A DNA stretch of 64,000 nt, from positions 441,118,147 through 441,182,146 of the forward strand of contig NC_133326.1 of the NCBI RefSeq assembly GCF_042186555.1, in the 5' to 3' direction. Positions within the stretch are counted from its first letter, which is position 1; every line of letters starts with the position of its first letter. Shown here piece after piece: positions 1-9,787 of this stretch. Under the pieces are notes generated by a model. It saw only the letters and a list, made by a program, of their open reading frames with translations, did no database searches and was not told where the DNA came from. Source of the stretch: Aquarana catesbeiana. Its lineage: Eukaryota; Chordata; Amphibia; Anura; Ranidae. A program made the translations under genes and the position numbers.

Positions 1-91
1 ACGGTTCCAGGTTCGGGTCTCTCAAAATGCAATGGCATCTTTGGAGACCCTGTGAAAGTGTACCCTAGCCTGTGCCATGCTGTACCCTGCA

Positions 92-2000
92 CTAATACTC
101 CACTAGTGTTTGGTAGCATTGGAAACATTCACTGATGCAGAGACCAGGTTGGCCAGGACAGAAGGGTGTCATGTCTATATCTGCGTTTTCCACAGACACG
201 ACATTATCTTTGGGGTGGAGTACAAGGGAGGACATATACGGAAAATGCCTCACATGAAGCCAGGTCACTGCATTTGCATTGGGAAGTTGGGCCACAGCAC
301 TGTCTGGAAAAGAAGGGCTGTGATGCTCTCTTCCTGGAATTTAAGGATCCGGTTCGTCCTGACGCTTTGTATAGCACATAAGCGCTCAGTAGAGCCAATT
401 GAAATAAGTATACAGACTCCTCCTCCTCCTCCTCCTCCTCCTCTACCTCCCTCCCTTCCTCCCTTCCTCCTTCCTCCTCCTCCCCCCCCCCATGTTAAGG
501 TTGTATTTGTGGACGCAGAGGGGTTTCTCCACAACACCAGTCGCTGTTGGAAACGTATCTGCATGAAGGGAGGACAGAACGAAAACATTCCGATTATCCC
601 CCCCCCCCCCCACACACACTTCACTAAGAACAAATTATTATACTTCAAGCAGGCTCTCTCCCCCTTCTAAGTCGGGGTTCTACAAGACATTACGGGAAGC
701 CAGCGATTTAGATCGCAAGGTGCCACATGCGCCAATTCCATAATCAAACAAGTGCCTAAAAAGTGTCACTCTCGTGTAATAATTATCCACGTACAAGTGG
801 TACCCCTTTCCGAATAAGGGTGACACCAAGTCCCAAACAATCTTGCCAGTGCTCCCTATGTAGTCTGGGCAGTTCTCGGGCTCTACGTGACTATCTCTTC
901 CCTCGTAAAACATAAAACTTTGTATAACCTGTTGCCCTGTCACAGAGCTTATACAACTTGACCCTGTATCTGACACGTTTGCAGGGGAGCTACTGTTTGG
1001 AAGACAAGCGGGCAGAAATTTTAATCAGGGATTTGACGCAGACAACTTGATCAGGAATAGACAAGGCTGCAAACTTGGTCTAAGTGGTTTACGATGGGCC
1101 AAATTATGTGGAGCCGATCGTATCCAGGGTCACCCCGAAGACGACAGAAATCATTGTCATTAAAATGCATGAACCACAAGATCTGCTTGTATCTAGCCCT
1201 GGTCATTGAAGCAGAGAACATGGGCATATGGTGAATTGGGTCAGTGGACCAATAGGACCACAACTCACTTTTTATGTATGCCCATGAGGGATAGGCTCAA
1301 AAAGGTCTTAAATTCGGAAACCGTAATAGTTTTCCAATCTCTTGCAAGGGTCAACTGGGGATTAGCGGCAATGAATTGACCAGCATACAAATTGCTTTGG
1401 TCCACATTAGATCTGTAGAGAGAGATCTTCAGTGAAAAAACAGGGAATAAAGATCTAGTGACGTAAAAAACCTGAATTCCCGGTTGGCTAGTGAATGGGA
1501 GGAAGTACAGGTGCTGCAGAAGTGGTGGGCTCCCAATCGGGGTTGGCATATTCTGCAGGAAGGGCACTATGGGCTCGACGGGCCTGTTTTTGTCTTCTTG
1601 GTGGCTGCGGGACACTACTTGTGCTAGCCACCGCACCAGCTTGAACTGTACTTATGGGACTCTCCACGTGATACTGCAGTGCTGGATGTACGACCAGGGT
1701 GTACTAGGCCACTGGTGCTTGCCGGTTCACCAGAAGGATGAGCGGCACTAGTACTGGCTCTCTGCTCTATGCGAGAGATCTGCGGTTCTTGCACCTCAAC
1801 GACAGAAAAACTGGGATGGTACGCCCGACCTTAGCTCTGACTATGGAGTAGTGGTCCCTGCTATCTGTCAGGGTGCCGTTGCTGTCTACTGGTTCGTATA
1901 CTGAGCCTGAATCTGCCAGTGAGGCGTCTTCTCCTTCGCTCTCATCTGTCATGCTTAACAACGTGTAGGCCTCTTCACTAGTGTACCTCTGGTTGGACAT
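92..2000 (-). pseudogene. piggyBac transposase remnant (copy 1)
   Basis: The reading frame can be followed from MSNQRYTSEEAY (start near 2000) through fragments at 1636-1265, 1263-1051 and 976-680 to the C-terminal cysteine-rich end CPGQPGLCISECF near 92. Frames change several times, so no full protein can be made. Of the three catalytic aspartates of the DDE/D core, only the second is present (YVDNYYT). The first motif reads VCVKSLIK where copy 4 has VCVDESLIK, and the third lies where a CCT microsatellite now sits. Copy 1 does retain the segment SNLYAGQFIAANP, which copy 4 has lost, so the two copies decayed independently. Family role: cut-and-paste transposition at TTAA. This copy is certainly inactive. 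Confidence 0.85.
416..492. repeat. (CCT)n/(CTTCC)n pyrimidine microsatellite within the transposase remnant
   Basis: About 75 bases of CCT units followed by CTCCCTTCCTCC-type repeats and a C run. In copy 4 the equivalent position (about 51950-52015) codes for the third catalytic aspartate motif GGVDLNDQL. The repeat has replaced that coding stretch. Confidence 0.9.
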
Positions 2001-2160
2001 TTTGGCCTCTAAATTTATAGGCACAACTAGTAAGACTCACAGGCAAAAAGAGCACCTGATTGTCAGCGACTGCTTCAATCGCTACCAAAAAAACTGTTGG
2101 CGTTTGCAGGGATCAGGCGTGACTCTGCGGATGCTGCAGTTATGTGTGTTGTGTTTTGTA

Positions 2161-3204
2161 AGTGACAATGATTGATATTGCACTTGGGTGGGCTGGGCAG
2201 GGGGGCTAAATGCAGGTACTAGTAGGTATCTGGGCTGAACCCGCTAACGCGTTTTTGGGAGCCCTAAACTACTAGGGACGCTAGTATAGATCTGATCAGA
2301 TCAAAGATATTGATCCGTTCAGACACTATACTAGTAATGGAGGTGTATGGTGCGTGCATGGGTGTTAACGCTTCTGGCACTAATCTGACGCTGACCCTGA
2401 CGCTAAAACCTAACTGATGTCACCTGCCGGGTGATCAGTGTGTTAAACCTTCATTAGGTAATATACGGTGGGTACCCTGATGCTATAAAAAGCGAACCAG
2501 TGTCACCTGTGACACGAAAATGGTGATCAGGGGGTGAAGGCGTTAACTAGGGGGCAATCAGGGGGTTACAACCTTTATTAGGTAATATATGGGGGGTACC
2601 TTGACGCTATAAAAACCTGGCTAACTAGCGTCACCCTTGACATTAATACGGCAATCAGAAAATAGATCTACTAGTGACACTGGTGATGGGGTAGAAGGGT
2701 TAACTTGAGTGATCAAGGGGTTAAACCTTCATTAGAGGGGTACCCTAAAGCTACCTGGGCCTATTACTAGCTGCCCTAATGCTGATTAGTGTCACAAGTG
2801 ACACCAATGCAGTGATAAATCTGAAAACTGCAATTGGTGACACAGTGAAGGGGTTAACCGGGGGGGATCGGGGGGGGGGGGGTGAAATGTGTGCCTTCAT
2901 GTACTTTGTAAGTGTAGTGTTGGTGCAACTCAAGTTTGGATGTCCTCTCTCCGGAACCGAAAAGGATTCCACAAGGGGAGGTGACATCACTTCCCCTGCC
3001 TGTGTTTACAATTCACAGGCAGAGGAGGCATTTCATTGGTCAGAACCAATCAGCAAGTCCAGGCCAGAAATCATTGGCCTGGACCTGAAGACTGATTCTG
3101 CAACGAATCCGATCCCCACGGGGCGCAAGTGAGGTACGGGTACATCGTTTTGCACAGCGCGCCATTCGGCTCACCTATATCGGCGTGAGCCAGTCGGCAT
3201 GTGG
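2161..3204. repeat. Right subterminal region of piggyBac copy 1 with diverged internal repeats
   Basis: Non-coding DNA with recurring blocks, for example GGTAATATA(C/T)GG followed by GGTACCCTGA and GCTATAAAA near 2457-2490 and 2580-2615. Each is followed by an AGCGTCACC-like block and a GATCAG block. The same region is present in copies 2, 3 and 4 (about 14640-15600, 27420-28540, 53660-54750). No coding signal was seen. Confidence 0.7.
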
Positions 3205-3208
3205 TTAA

Positions 3209-3548
3209 ATAGACAGGTTTCTTCCATATGTAAACATTGTTAGACTCGTAGTCAATACGATCTCTCAGCATTTTCTCCTTCTTTCCAGTGATAACATAAT
3301 TTTCCAATTTTATTCAATTTGTTTTTCAAACGCACATCCAGCTCCAAAAAGCCCAGACTCTTGTAAACCTGCAGTTTCTTTCTGTAATGTTGAGACATCT
3401 TGTCATTTATCCAAGTCTCTGGATTTAGAAGACACATTTTCATTAGATCAAATGAACATGCTGTTAATCTGTCAGTCCATTCACTTTTCAGATCATCATC
3501 AAACAAGTCCAAAGTCGGGAACTTTTTAAAAGACAAAATACTCATCAC
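3209..3548 (-). pseudogene. Unidentified ORF remnant cut by piggyBac copy 1
   Basis: A 98-codon minus-strand frame starts at 3548 (MMSILSFKKFPTLDLF) and ends at 3252. At about 3300 an overlapping frame continues the same kind of sequence (ENYVITGKKEKMLRDRIDYE, then NNVYIWKKPVYL) right up to the TTAA of copy 1. One frameshift plus a transposon insertion would explain the break. The composition (Lys, Asp, Leu, aromatics) looks like a real globular protein, not a shadow. I do not recognise the family. It could be a mobile-element ORF or an exon of a pseudogene. No function is proposed. Confidence 0.4.
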
Positions 3549-3579
3549 TTCTTGTTATTTAGACAATAGAGATGATCAG

Positions 3580-4280
3580 GGTCATTCTGGTTCCAGGCTG
3601 GCTTCAGTCCCGGGCTCCCTGGTGGGGGAACCCTATCTTGTATCTTAAGACTTAAGTTTCAGATATTTCAGATGGAATCAGAGTGGTTAGTGGTGGCCTT
3701 TCCAGTATGGAGATTTCCTGGCATCAGTGTATATTAAAAATGCTTACCTGCATGAATCCGATCTTTCAATTGCAGGTGTCTGCACTGGATGGACAACCAC
3801 TTTTAGTTTGCAGCCATACTATTTTGGCCTGTCCACAGCTCTCAGTGTTCACCATTGTTAAGGCTCCGGTTCTGGAGCTCCTGTGTACCCAGTGTAGCCC
3901 TGTTATAGAATACAGGGATGACTTACTTCTGAAAGAGCAGTCAGCTTCCCTGCTAGAGACCAATAGTGCCTTACACGGTGGAAGAGGTTCTGAATTTACA
4001 GAAGTCTGCTTTAGTCTGAACCCAGAAGTTGGAATGTTTAGGTCTGACCCTGCATACTGTCCAGGTGAAAGTGATCCTTCCTCTGGACAAATGTCTTACT
4101 CTGAGGGCTCAGGTAGACTTACTCAAGACTCTTCCCTCAATTCACTTTTGCATGGGTGTTCTGGGAAAGATGGTAGCCTCCTTTGCATTAGTGCCCGTTA
4201 CCCAGTTTCATTCTAGGACCCTACAACGAAATGGCTTAGTGGACATTTCTGGTTTACCTATAAATTCCTATTCTTGCAGT
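3580..4280 (+). pseudogene. DIRS-type reverse transcriptase / RNase H remnant
   Basis: Conceptual translation across several frames gives blocks typical of DIRS retroelement RT: FQIFQMES and a WRFPGISVY-type block near 3660-3720; then KAPVLELLCTQ, IEYRDDLLLKEQSA and NSAL near 3870-3970; then MECLGLTLHTVQVKVILPLDK and VLGKMVASFALVPVTQFHSRTL near 4029-4215. YRDD is the RT active-site YxDD box. Family knowledge: DIRS elements encode Gag, RT-RNase H and a tyrosine recombinase. Only the RT region is visible here. Stops and frameshifts make it a relic. DIRS remnants also occur at 16652-19570 and 56650-63830. Confidence 0.7.
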
Positions 4281-4478
4281 ATATCTTAGGATACAGAGAG
4301 CCCTCTCTCTTCTTTCTTTTCTGGTTCTTTTTTTTTTTTTTTCAGTTTCTAATCACCTGAATGTGGTAGTATAACTCTATAGTCATGTATATAAAGATGC
4401 TCTGTATTCCATGATGTACTCCAAGAAAAGTATTTCATAGGTAACATGGAAATCCCATTTTTGTAAAGCAGTATCACT
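4281..4478. other. Intronic sequence with no recognisable gene
   Basis: Contains a T15 run near 4329 followed by AT-rich sequence. Possibly more decayed DIRS sequence, but no motif was seen. Confidence 0.4.
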
Positions 4479-4787
4479 AACCACTTCCTGCCCACCATAT
4501 AACAATATGACATGCGCAGAGTGGTTGTGTTCTCATGACCCGACATCATATGATGTGATCAGGATAACACGCCGTTGGGGGCGCGTGGCGATCGGTGGTG
4601 CTGTGTGTCAGTCTGACACACCGCGCCTCCGATCTGGGTAAAGAGCCTCTGACGGAGGCTCTTTACCACGTGATCAGCTGTGTCCAATCAAAGCTGATCA
4701 CGATGTAAACAGGAAAATCTGTGTATTGGCTTTTCCTCACTCGCGTCTGACAAACCCGAGTAGAGGAGAGCCGATCGGCGGCTCTCC

Positions 4788-4826
<39 letters not shown>

Positions 4827-5340
4827 GGGGGGTGGTGTCTGTGCTGATTATCAGCACAGCCCTCCCCCCACCCCAAGGATGCCCACCACTGATGACCACC
4901 TGGTATGGGGATGCCAGTGCCTCCATATCAGTGATGCCCATCAGTGCCATCTATCAGCGCCACCCATAAGTATCCATCAGTGCAGCCTTTCAGTGCCACC
5001 TATGAGTGTCCATCAGTGCCACCTCATTAGTGCTTGTCAGTGCAGCCTCATCAGTGAAGGAGACAACTTACTTATTTGCAACTTTTTTTTAACAAACTTT
5101 TTTTTTTTGTTTTCAAAATTTGCGGTCTTTTTTTATTTAGCAAAAAATAAAGACCCCATAAGTGATCAAATACCACCAAAATAAAGCTCTATTTGTGGTA
5201 ACATAATGATGATAAATTTGTTTGGGTACAGTGTACCATGACCGTGCAATTGTCATTCAAAGTGCGACAGTGCTGAAAGCTGAAAATTGGCTTTGGCAGG
5301 AAGGGGGGAAAAGTGCAGAAAAAAATTAAATGTGTTTTTA
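4479..5340. mobile_element. piggyBac-type MITE containing (TG)n and a short-period minisatellite
   Basis: It starts with CTAACCACTTCCTGCCCACC, a decayed TTAA plus a CCACTTC terminus, and finishes near GGCAGGAAGGGGGG, the inverse of the start; the very end is lost. Inside are a (TG)n run at about 4793-4824 and a minisatellite at about 4925-5055 built from CATCAGTGC and CCACCTATGAGTGTC units. No ORF of its own. Confidence 0.65.
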
Positions 5341-5856
5341 TGTTTAAAGTGGAACTTTAGTCAGAAAATGAAGTCCTAATATTTATCTAACTTCATGCTG
5401 GCCCCTTTTGCAGGGATAGCTATGTAAAACCTTAACATTAGTTCCTATACTTCCTAAAATAAAGTAAGGCATTTTCTCATGCTACTCTGCACAGCCTCTG
5501 CTGTCCTGTATTCTCGGCACTATGTCGATAATTAGTGCAGTGAGGGAGTGTCACTAGAGGCCGATTTGCTGACCGCTTTAAGATTCACTGCTGTTGAGGA
5601 GGGGGGAAGCAACAAGGAATGAGACACTGTGCTGAGGAAGGACAGATTGAGGGTGAAAAATGCAGAAGAGGTGACGAGACAACTTGGTGGCAAGACTAAC
5701 TCTGCCAGGGAGATACAGAGTTAAACTTACTGGGGTTAGTGACTTATCCCTGATTCTCACACATTTTAGTTACAGAAAGTGCCATATAGTTTTTAAGGCC
5801 AGGTAGAGGGGCAGAGTTCTCAGTAAGGAAATTACTGCTCTGAGCTTAAACTGATA
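5341..5856. repeat. MITE-like sequence starting TTAAAGTGGAACT
   Basis: The left edge at 5344 (TTAAAGTGGAACTTTAG) resembles the termini of the TTAA MITEs at 19584 and 21086. A matching right terminus was not found. The rest is non-coding intron. Confidence 0.4.
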
Positions 5857-6320
5857 CTAAATTTTTTTTTTTTTTTTTTTTTTAAATAACAAACATGTTA
5901 TACTTTCCTGCCCTGTGCAGTGGTTTTGCACAGGGCAGCCTGGATCCTCCTCTTAGGTCCCTCGCTGGCACTCCTGGCCCCTCCCTCCCATTGAGTGCCC
6001 CCACAGCAAGCAGCTTGCTATGGGGGCACCCGAGCTGCAGCTCTGTGTCTCCATTCAGACACTGTGCCATGGTTTGGCCCCACCCCCTCTCTCTCCTCAT
6101 TGGCTAACTGACTTTGACAGGCGCAGGAGCCAATGGCGCCGCTGCTGTGTCTCAGCCAATCGGGAGGGAGAGTCCCAGATGTCTGAGGCACTTGTGCACA
6201 GCGCTGGATCATGATGGGGTTCAGGTAAGTATTAAGGGGGCTGCTGTACACAGGTTTTTTATCTTAATACAAAGAATGCATTAAGATGAAAAAAACTTCT
6301 GTCTTTTTAGAATCACTTTA
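5857..6320. mobile_element. TTAA-type MITE (same family as 48050-54993)
   Basis: A T23 run leads into CCTGCCCTGTGCAGTGGTTTTGCACAGGGCAG, a perfect small hairpin, then a GC-rich body. The right end reads AGAATCACTTTAA. The same hairpin (TGCTCTGTGCAATGCTTTTGCACAGAGCAG) and layout occur at 48090-48125, so this is an interspersed family. CCAAT-like words occur in the body but no gene. Confidence 0.55.
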
Positions 6321-7168
6321 AACAAAATGGTGGCATTGGGCAAAAAGAAACTGGAGCAATGCTGGAGGCAGTTTATAGAACAAACCAATTTTGATAGCAT
6401 AATTATTGTTAAATGTGTATTCTTTTGTTAAAGAACATTCATTTTTGTAAAACTGTTATGGGTAAAGTTCCGCTTCATGTAATGTTATTTTTCAATTAGT
6501 GGGCCCATAGCAGAACTGTAAAAATTTCTCTGATCCATAGGCAGTGTACAGATGTGTTGGCTCTGTGGTTAAAATAATAGTCCACAAATTCTGCAAAAAT
6601 ATTTTACATTTTCTTTAATAAACACTATATGTACCCTTTTAATGGAATTTTCCCTATCAGCACTGTGAACTCTTGTTGGTAAGCTCAGGTATAGCCAGAG
6701 TTTCCTACAGTCACATCAGAATTCTTTAATGCTACACAATATTGGAAAAGCGACCATTTGAAACATGCCCTAAAATAAAAAAATGATAGATTCAAATTTT
6801 TGCAGGGAAAAAAAATGTACATTCATATATTATTTTTATTTTTTTTATTTTTTTATTTTTTTCACAGGAGCCTGTAAAGCTTGGCGCCTGTGATTCAATG
6901 ATCCACTGTAAAGCTTCACACAGCCACGCCATTTTAAAATTTGACAGCTGCAGTGGGGGATAAAAACCTCTGCATGTTGTCATGGGGGTGCCACTTTGAA
7001 GGGGTGGGAGGGTTGCTTAGCAACATGTTTTTTGTTGCACCCTAAGTACACATGTAACATGTTAAAGCTGGAGTTGGCCTTTAAGATTATTTAAGTGTGT
7101 TTTTTTTTTTTTTTTTTTTGTTGGTGGGGTTTTTTTTATGTATTGTTAATTTTTTATTTCTTCCACAG
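6321..7168. other. ddx46 intron with no other gene seen
   Basis: AT-rich intronic sequence with T runs at about 6839-6860 and 7101-7119. The last 20 bases before 7169 are a T-rich polypyrimidine tract ending TTCCACAG, the splice acceptor of the first visible exon. An earlier ddx46 exon was looked for and not found. Confidence 0.6.
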
Positions 7169-7285
7169 AAAAGTGGCCAAAATGTCACAAAGGTTGTTGT
7201 AACTGTGATGACCACGAAAAAGGCTTCTGCTGAAACAACAAAAAAAAAAGGAGAACTCATGGAAAATGATCAAGATGCCATGGAA
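7169..7285 (+). CDS. ddx46: ddx46 internal exon (39 codons, phase 0-0)
   Basis: The exon encodes a Lys/Thr-rich linker ending KKKGELMENDQDAME, which I recognise as the segment before the helicase core of DDX46/Prp5. The acceptor is TTATTTCTTCCACAG (7154-7168) and the donor is GTAAATG (7286). Length 117 bp is divisible by three, and both boundaries fall between codons. The following exon begins YSSEEEEVDLQTAL, the expected continuation. DDX46 is a nuclear RNA-dependent ATPase that acts with U2 snRNP in branch-site recognition during early spliceosome assembly. This part is a low-complexity N-terminal region, not the catalytic domain. Earlier exons are outside the window. Confidence 0.9.
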
Positions 7286-9219
7286 GTAAATGAGTTTCAA
7301 GTGTTTAGAGAGTCAATTCTCATTCATGGTTTTGTATGATTGCTTGTATGCTGTCATGACAGACTTTTGAATGTAAATGTGTTTGAAATCTTGGGATTAT
7401 GGAGGGGTGTCTTTCAATGACTCTTAGGCAGGCCTTAGACGGTGCAAATTTCTTGGTTGCAGGAAAGAAATTTGCATGATTTCCCCCATCAGCACACAGT
7501 GCTGACAGGGGCATCCCCCTTGCCAAGCAATTGTCTGCTGTCCCTGCTGGGAGAAGACAGTGATTGCTAGAGGCTATAGCAGCTGCTAGCAATAATCGGT
7601 GATTGTACCCAAGTTGGTCATTCCCGCTAAACCGGCCGAGATTTGAACAGTCTATGGCCGGTTTTAGAGACTGTCATTTAAGCTTTAGACTTCATTCAGA
7701 CCAGCCAGGCTAATGTATGTTGTGTAGAGGCAGCCAGGGGCAGGCACTGTCCTTTTTAGTAGTTTATGTGCCCTAGCATTAACCTTCCTTGATCTGTGCA
7801 GATCAACGCAGCTCAGTAAAGATGGTGCGAACAAGACTTTAATTTAGATCTGTTATACTGAAGCTCGAATACATTTTGTTAAAGCTGATCTACATGTTTC
7901 ATTTAAATAGATTGTTTGGCCAAGCTTGTCCAAACAAAATCATTATATCACTAAGACCCCTTTTCACACTGCCAGCTGACCGTGTTAGCGGTAAAGCGCT
8001 GCTAGTTTTAGTGGCGCTTTACCATTGTTTTAGCCGTGTTTTTTGGCCGCTAGTGGGGCCCTTTTAACCCCCGCTAGCAGCCGAAGAAATGGCCAGATGT
8101 GCATGTGTAGCGCCGCTGCGCTTTGCAGGCGCTTCGGCAGCAGTGCCCATTCATTTCAATGGGCACTCCAAAGATGCTGCTTGCAGAGCTTTTTACTAAT
8201 GTCCTGCAAGCACACCCCTCCAGTGTAAAGCACTCAGGCTTTACACTGGGGCTGCAGGGCAGGCATTTTTCAGGCGCTTTACAGGCTATTTTTAGCACCC
8301 GAAAAACGCCTTCAGTGTGAAAGGGGTCTAAAGGTTTCCATGGCTGTATGTAGCCTCTGCTACATAAAGTGTACAGAATGTGTTCTGACAGCGGGACAAG
8401 AATTTTCTGCCCCACTCCTGGAACAAAATAGAGTTGGGCTGAGCAGCGCTCAGCCTTTCACATGGAGCTTTGAATTCCAGGAAGGAATACAAAGCTTCCT
8501 TTTGACTGGCAGAGTTTTTTTTTAAAGAAGTCTAGCCTAAGCTCATTTGGTTGGGCTTCTCCTATGGGTCACAGGAGCGCAAAACATTTTGCACTCCTGT
8601 GACCCCTTTTCAGCAGAGAGTGGACTGAAGTCCTCTTTCTGCTGACATCACATGAATCAGTCCAGGTGCCTGGACTGACACCCGTCTCAGCCTTCTCAGC
8701 AAGTCCCTAAGAGCCTGAGACAGCCACTCCCCACCCCTCCACAACTTAGCACTCCAGTAAACGTGGTGGAGCAGAGCGGAGAGGTGCTGATTGACAGTCA
8801 GCAGCTCTCCATTTGGGGAGCTGTGAGAACCGAGCCATCGGCGATATTCCATCCCTTGGTTCTCAGAGTATTGTGGCAGTGTCTCCTTTTTGGAATGAGA
8901 CCCTAATTTTTTCAGGGTCTTCATAATTTTTAGTCTGCTCTGCTAACATTGAATATCTTGAGCTTCCAGCATGTGTTAAAGTAATTCCAATGTCCATAGA
9001 AACAAGTAGCATTCTGGTTTAATTTTCTAACTTTCCCTAATAGTCTGGTTGGGATAAGGAGGTCTGATGCTTCTTTAGACATGTTTGCTTATGAGTGGCG
9101 TTGACTTTTTTTCTCTGAAAGTTGCGAATTTGCAAGCGGGTGGCTATTCAGTAAGTGGAATGTAACTTAACACCTGAAATCTGTGCATAAGATGCACTAA
9201 AATGCTTTCCTTTTTATAG
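7286..9219. other. ddx46 intron carrying MITE insertions
   Basis: A 1.9-kb intron. It holds a short repeat fragment at about 7425-7640 (starting CCTTAGACGGTGCAAATTTC), a complete TAA-flanked MITE (7955-8328) and a repeat-like block with a CACAGGAGCGCAAAA / TTTTGCACTCCTGTG hairpin (about 8570-8603). The last bases, CTTTCCTTTTTATAG, form the acceptor for the next exon. Confidence 0.7.
7955..8328. mobile_element. MITE with TIR GACCCCTTTTCACACT and TAA target duplication (PIF/Harbinger-like)
   Basis: The left end GACCCCTTTTCACACTG and right end CAGTGTGAAAGGGGTC are inverted repeats. TAA flanks both sides (7952-7954 and 8329-8331). A 3-bp TAA/TTA duplication is the usual signature of PIF/Harbinger elements. 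It is 374 bp with no ORF. A relative lies at 21668-22075. Confidence 0.7.
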
Positions 9220-9385
9220 TATTCTTCAGAAGAAGAAGAGGTTGATCTTCAAACTGCTCTGACTGGCTTTCAGACTAAGCAGCGCAAGCTGCTAGAGCCT
9301 GTGGATCATGGAAAGATAGAATATGAACCTTACAGGAAGAACTTTTATGTGGAAGTTCCAGAACTTGCCAAAATGACCACAGAAG
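9220..9385 (+). CDS. ddx46: ddx46 internal exon (YSSEEEEVDLQTAL...)
   Basis: 166 bp between acceptor TTTTTATAG and donor GTAAAC. It starts at a codon boundary and ends after one base of a codon (phase 1). It encodes an acidic patch (SSEEEEVD), then QTALTGFQTKQRKLLEPVDH, then GKIEYEPYRKNFYVEVPELA. This is the very conserved stretch just upstream of the helicase core in DDX46/Prp5; I recall it as nearly identical in human. In yeast Prp5 the equivalent N-terminal region carries the U2 snRNP interaction, so this exon probably belongs to the partner-binding part and not to the ATPase core. The G at its end joins AT of the exon at 22557 to make an Asp codon. Confidence 0.95.
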
Positions 9386-9526
9386 GTAAACTTCTCTCCT
9401 ATAAGCTATTCTCATAACCTGGGACCCTTGTTTTTATGTAGTGTTTAGTAGTAAGTGTATGCTATGAATTTTTTTGGTTATTGTTAGTCTTATCTTTTTA
9501 TTTGGATTTGTTTTCAATCTTTAATG
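9386..9526. other. Start of ddx46 intron (9386-22556)
   Basis: Short unique-looking intronic stretch between the splice donor and the Tc1 element. No repeat or gene was seen in it. Confidence 0.6.
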
Positions 9527-9787
9527 TACAGTGGGGACAGAGATTTCAGACCCCCTTAAATTTTTCACTCTGATATATTGCAGCCATTTGCTAAAATCAT
9601 TTAAGTTCATTTTTTTTCCTCATTAATGTACACACAGCACCCCATATTGACAGAAAAACACAGAATTGTTGACATTTTTGCAGATTTATTAACCACTTCA
9701 GCCCCAGAAGAATTTACCCCTTTCCTGACCAGAGCACTTTTTACAATTTGGCACTGCGTCGATTTAACTGCTAATTGCGCGGCCATG

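Larger units (their letters stand above)
1..3208 (-). mobile_element. piggyBac-type DNA transposon, copy 1 (left end outside window)
   Basis: The sequence matches the other three piggyBac copies in this window from its first base. It holds a minus-strand transposase remnant, then a right subterminal region, and ends with GGCATGTGGTTAA, where TTAA (3205-3208) is the target site. The left end lies before base 1. Family knowledge: piggyBac elements insert at TTAA and duplicate it. The right end resembles copy 4 (GGCAAGTGGTTAA) but is diverged, so this is an old copy. It interrupts a minus-strand ORF remnant that starts just after the TTAA. Confidence 0.85.

Noticed and set aside
10..30. GGTTCGGGTCTC, tRNA B-box-like word (also near 13983, 26770, 51508)
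   Set aside because: It is a fixed part of the piggyBac 3' region, with no A box at the right distance and no tRNA fold.
110..670. 186-codon + frame with a poly-Pro stretch
   Set aside because: It is the antisense of the piggyBac transposase remnant and the Pro run is the CCT microsatellite.
4663..4950. Frames with poly-Thr-His runs
   Set aside because: Translation of the (TG)n microsatellite.
7097..7339. 80-codon frame beginning with poly-Phe
   Set aside because: Only the part from 7169 to 7285 is the ddx46 exon; the rest is the polypyrimidine tract and intron.
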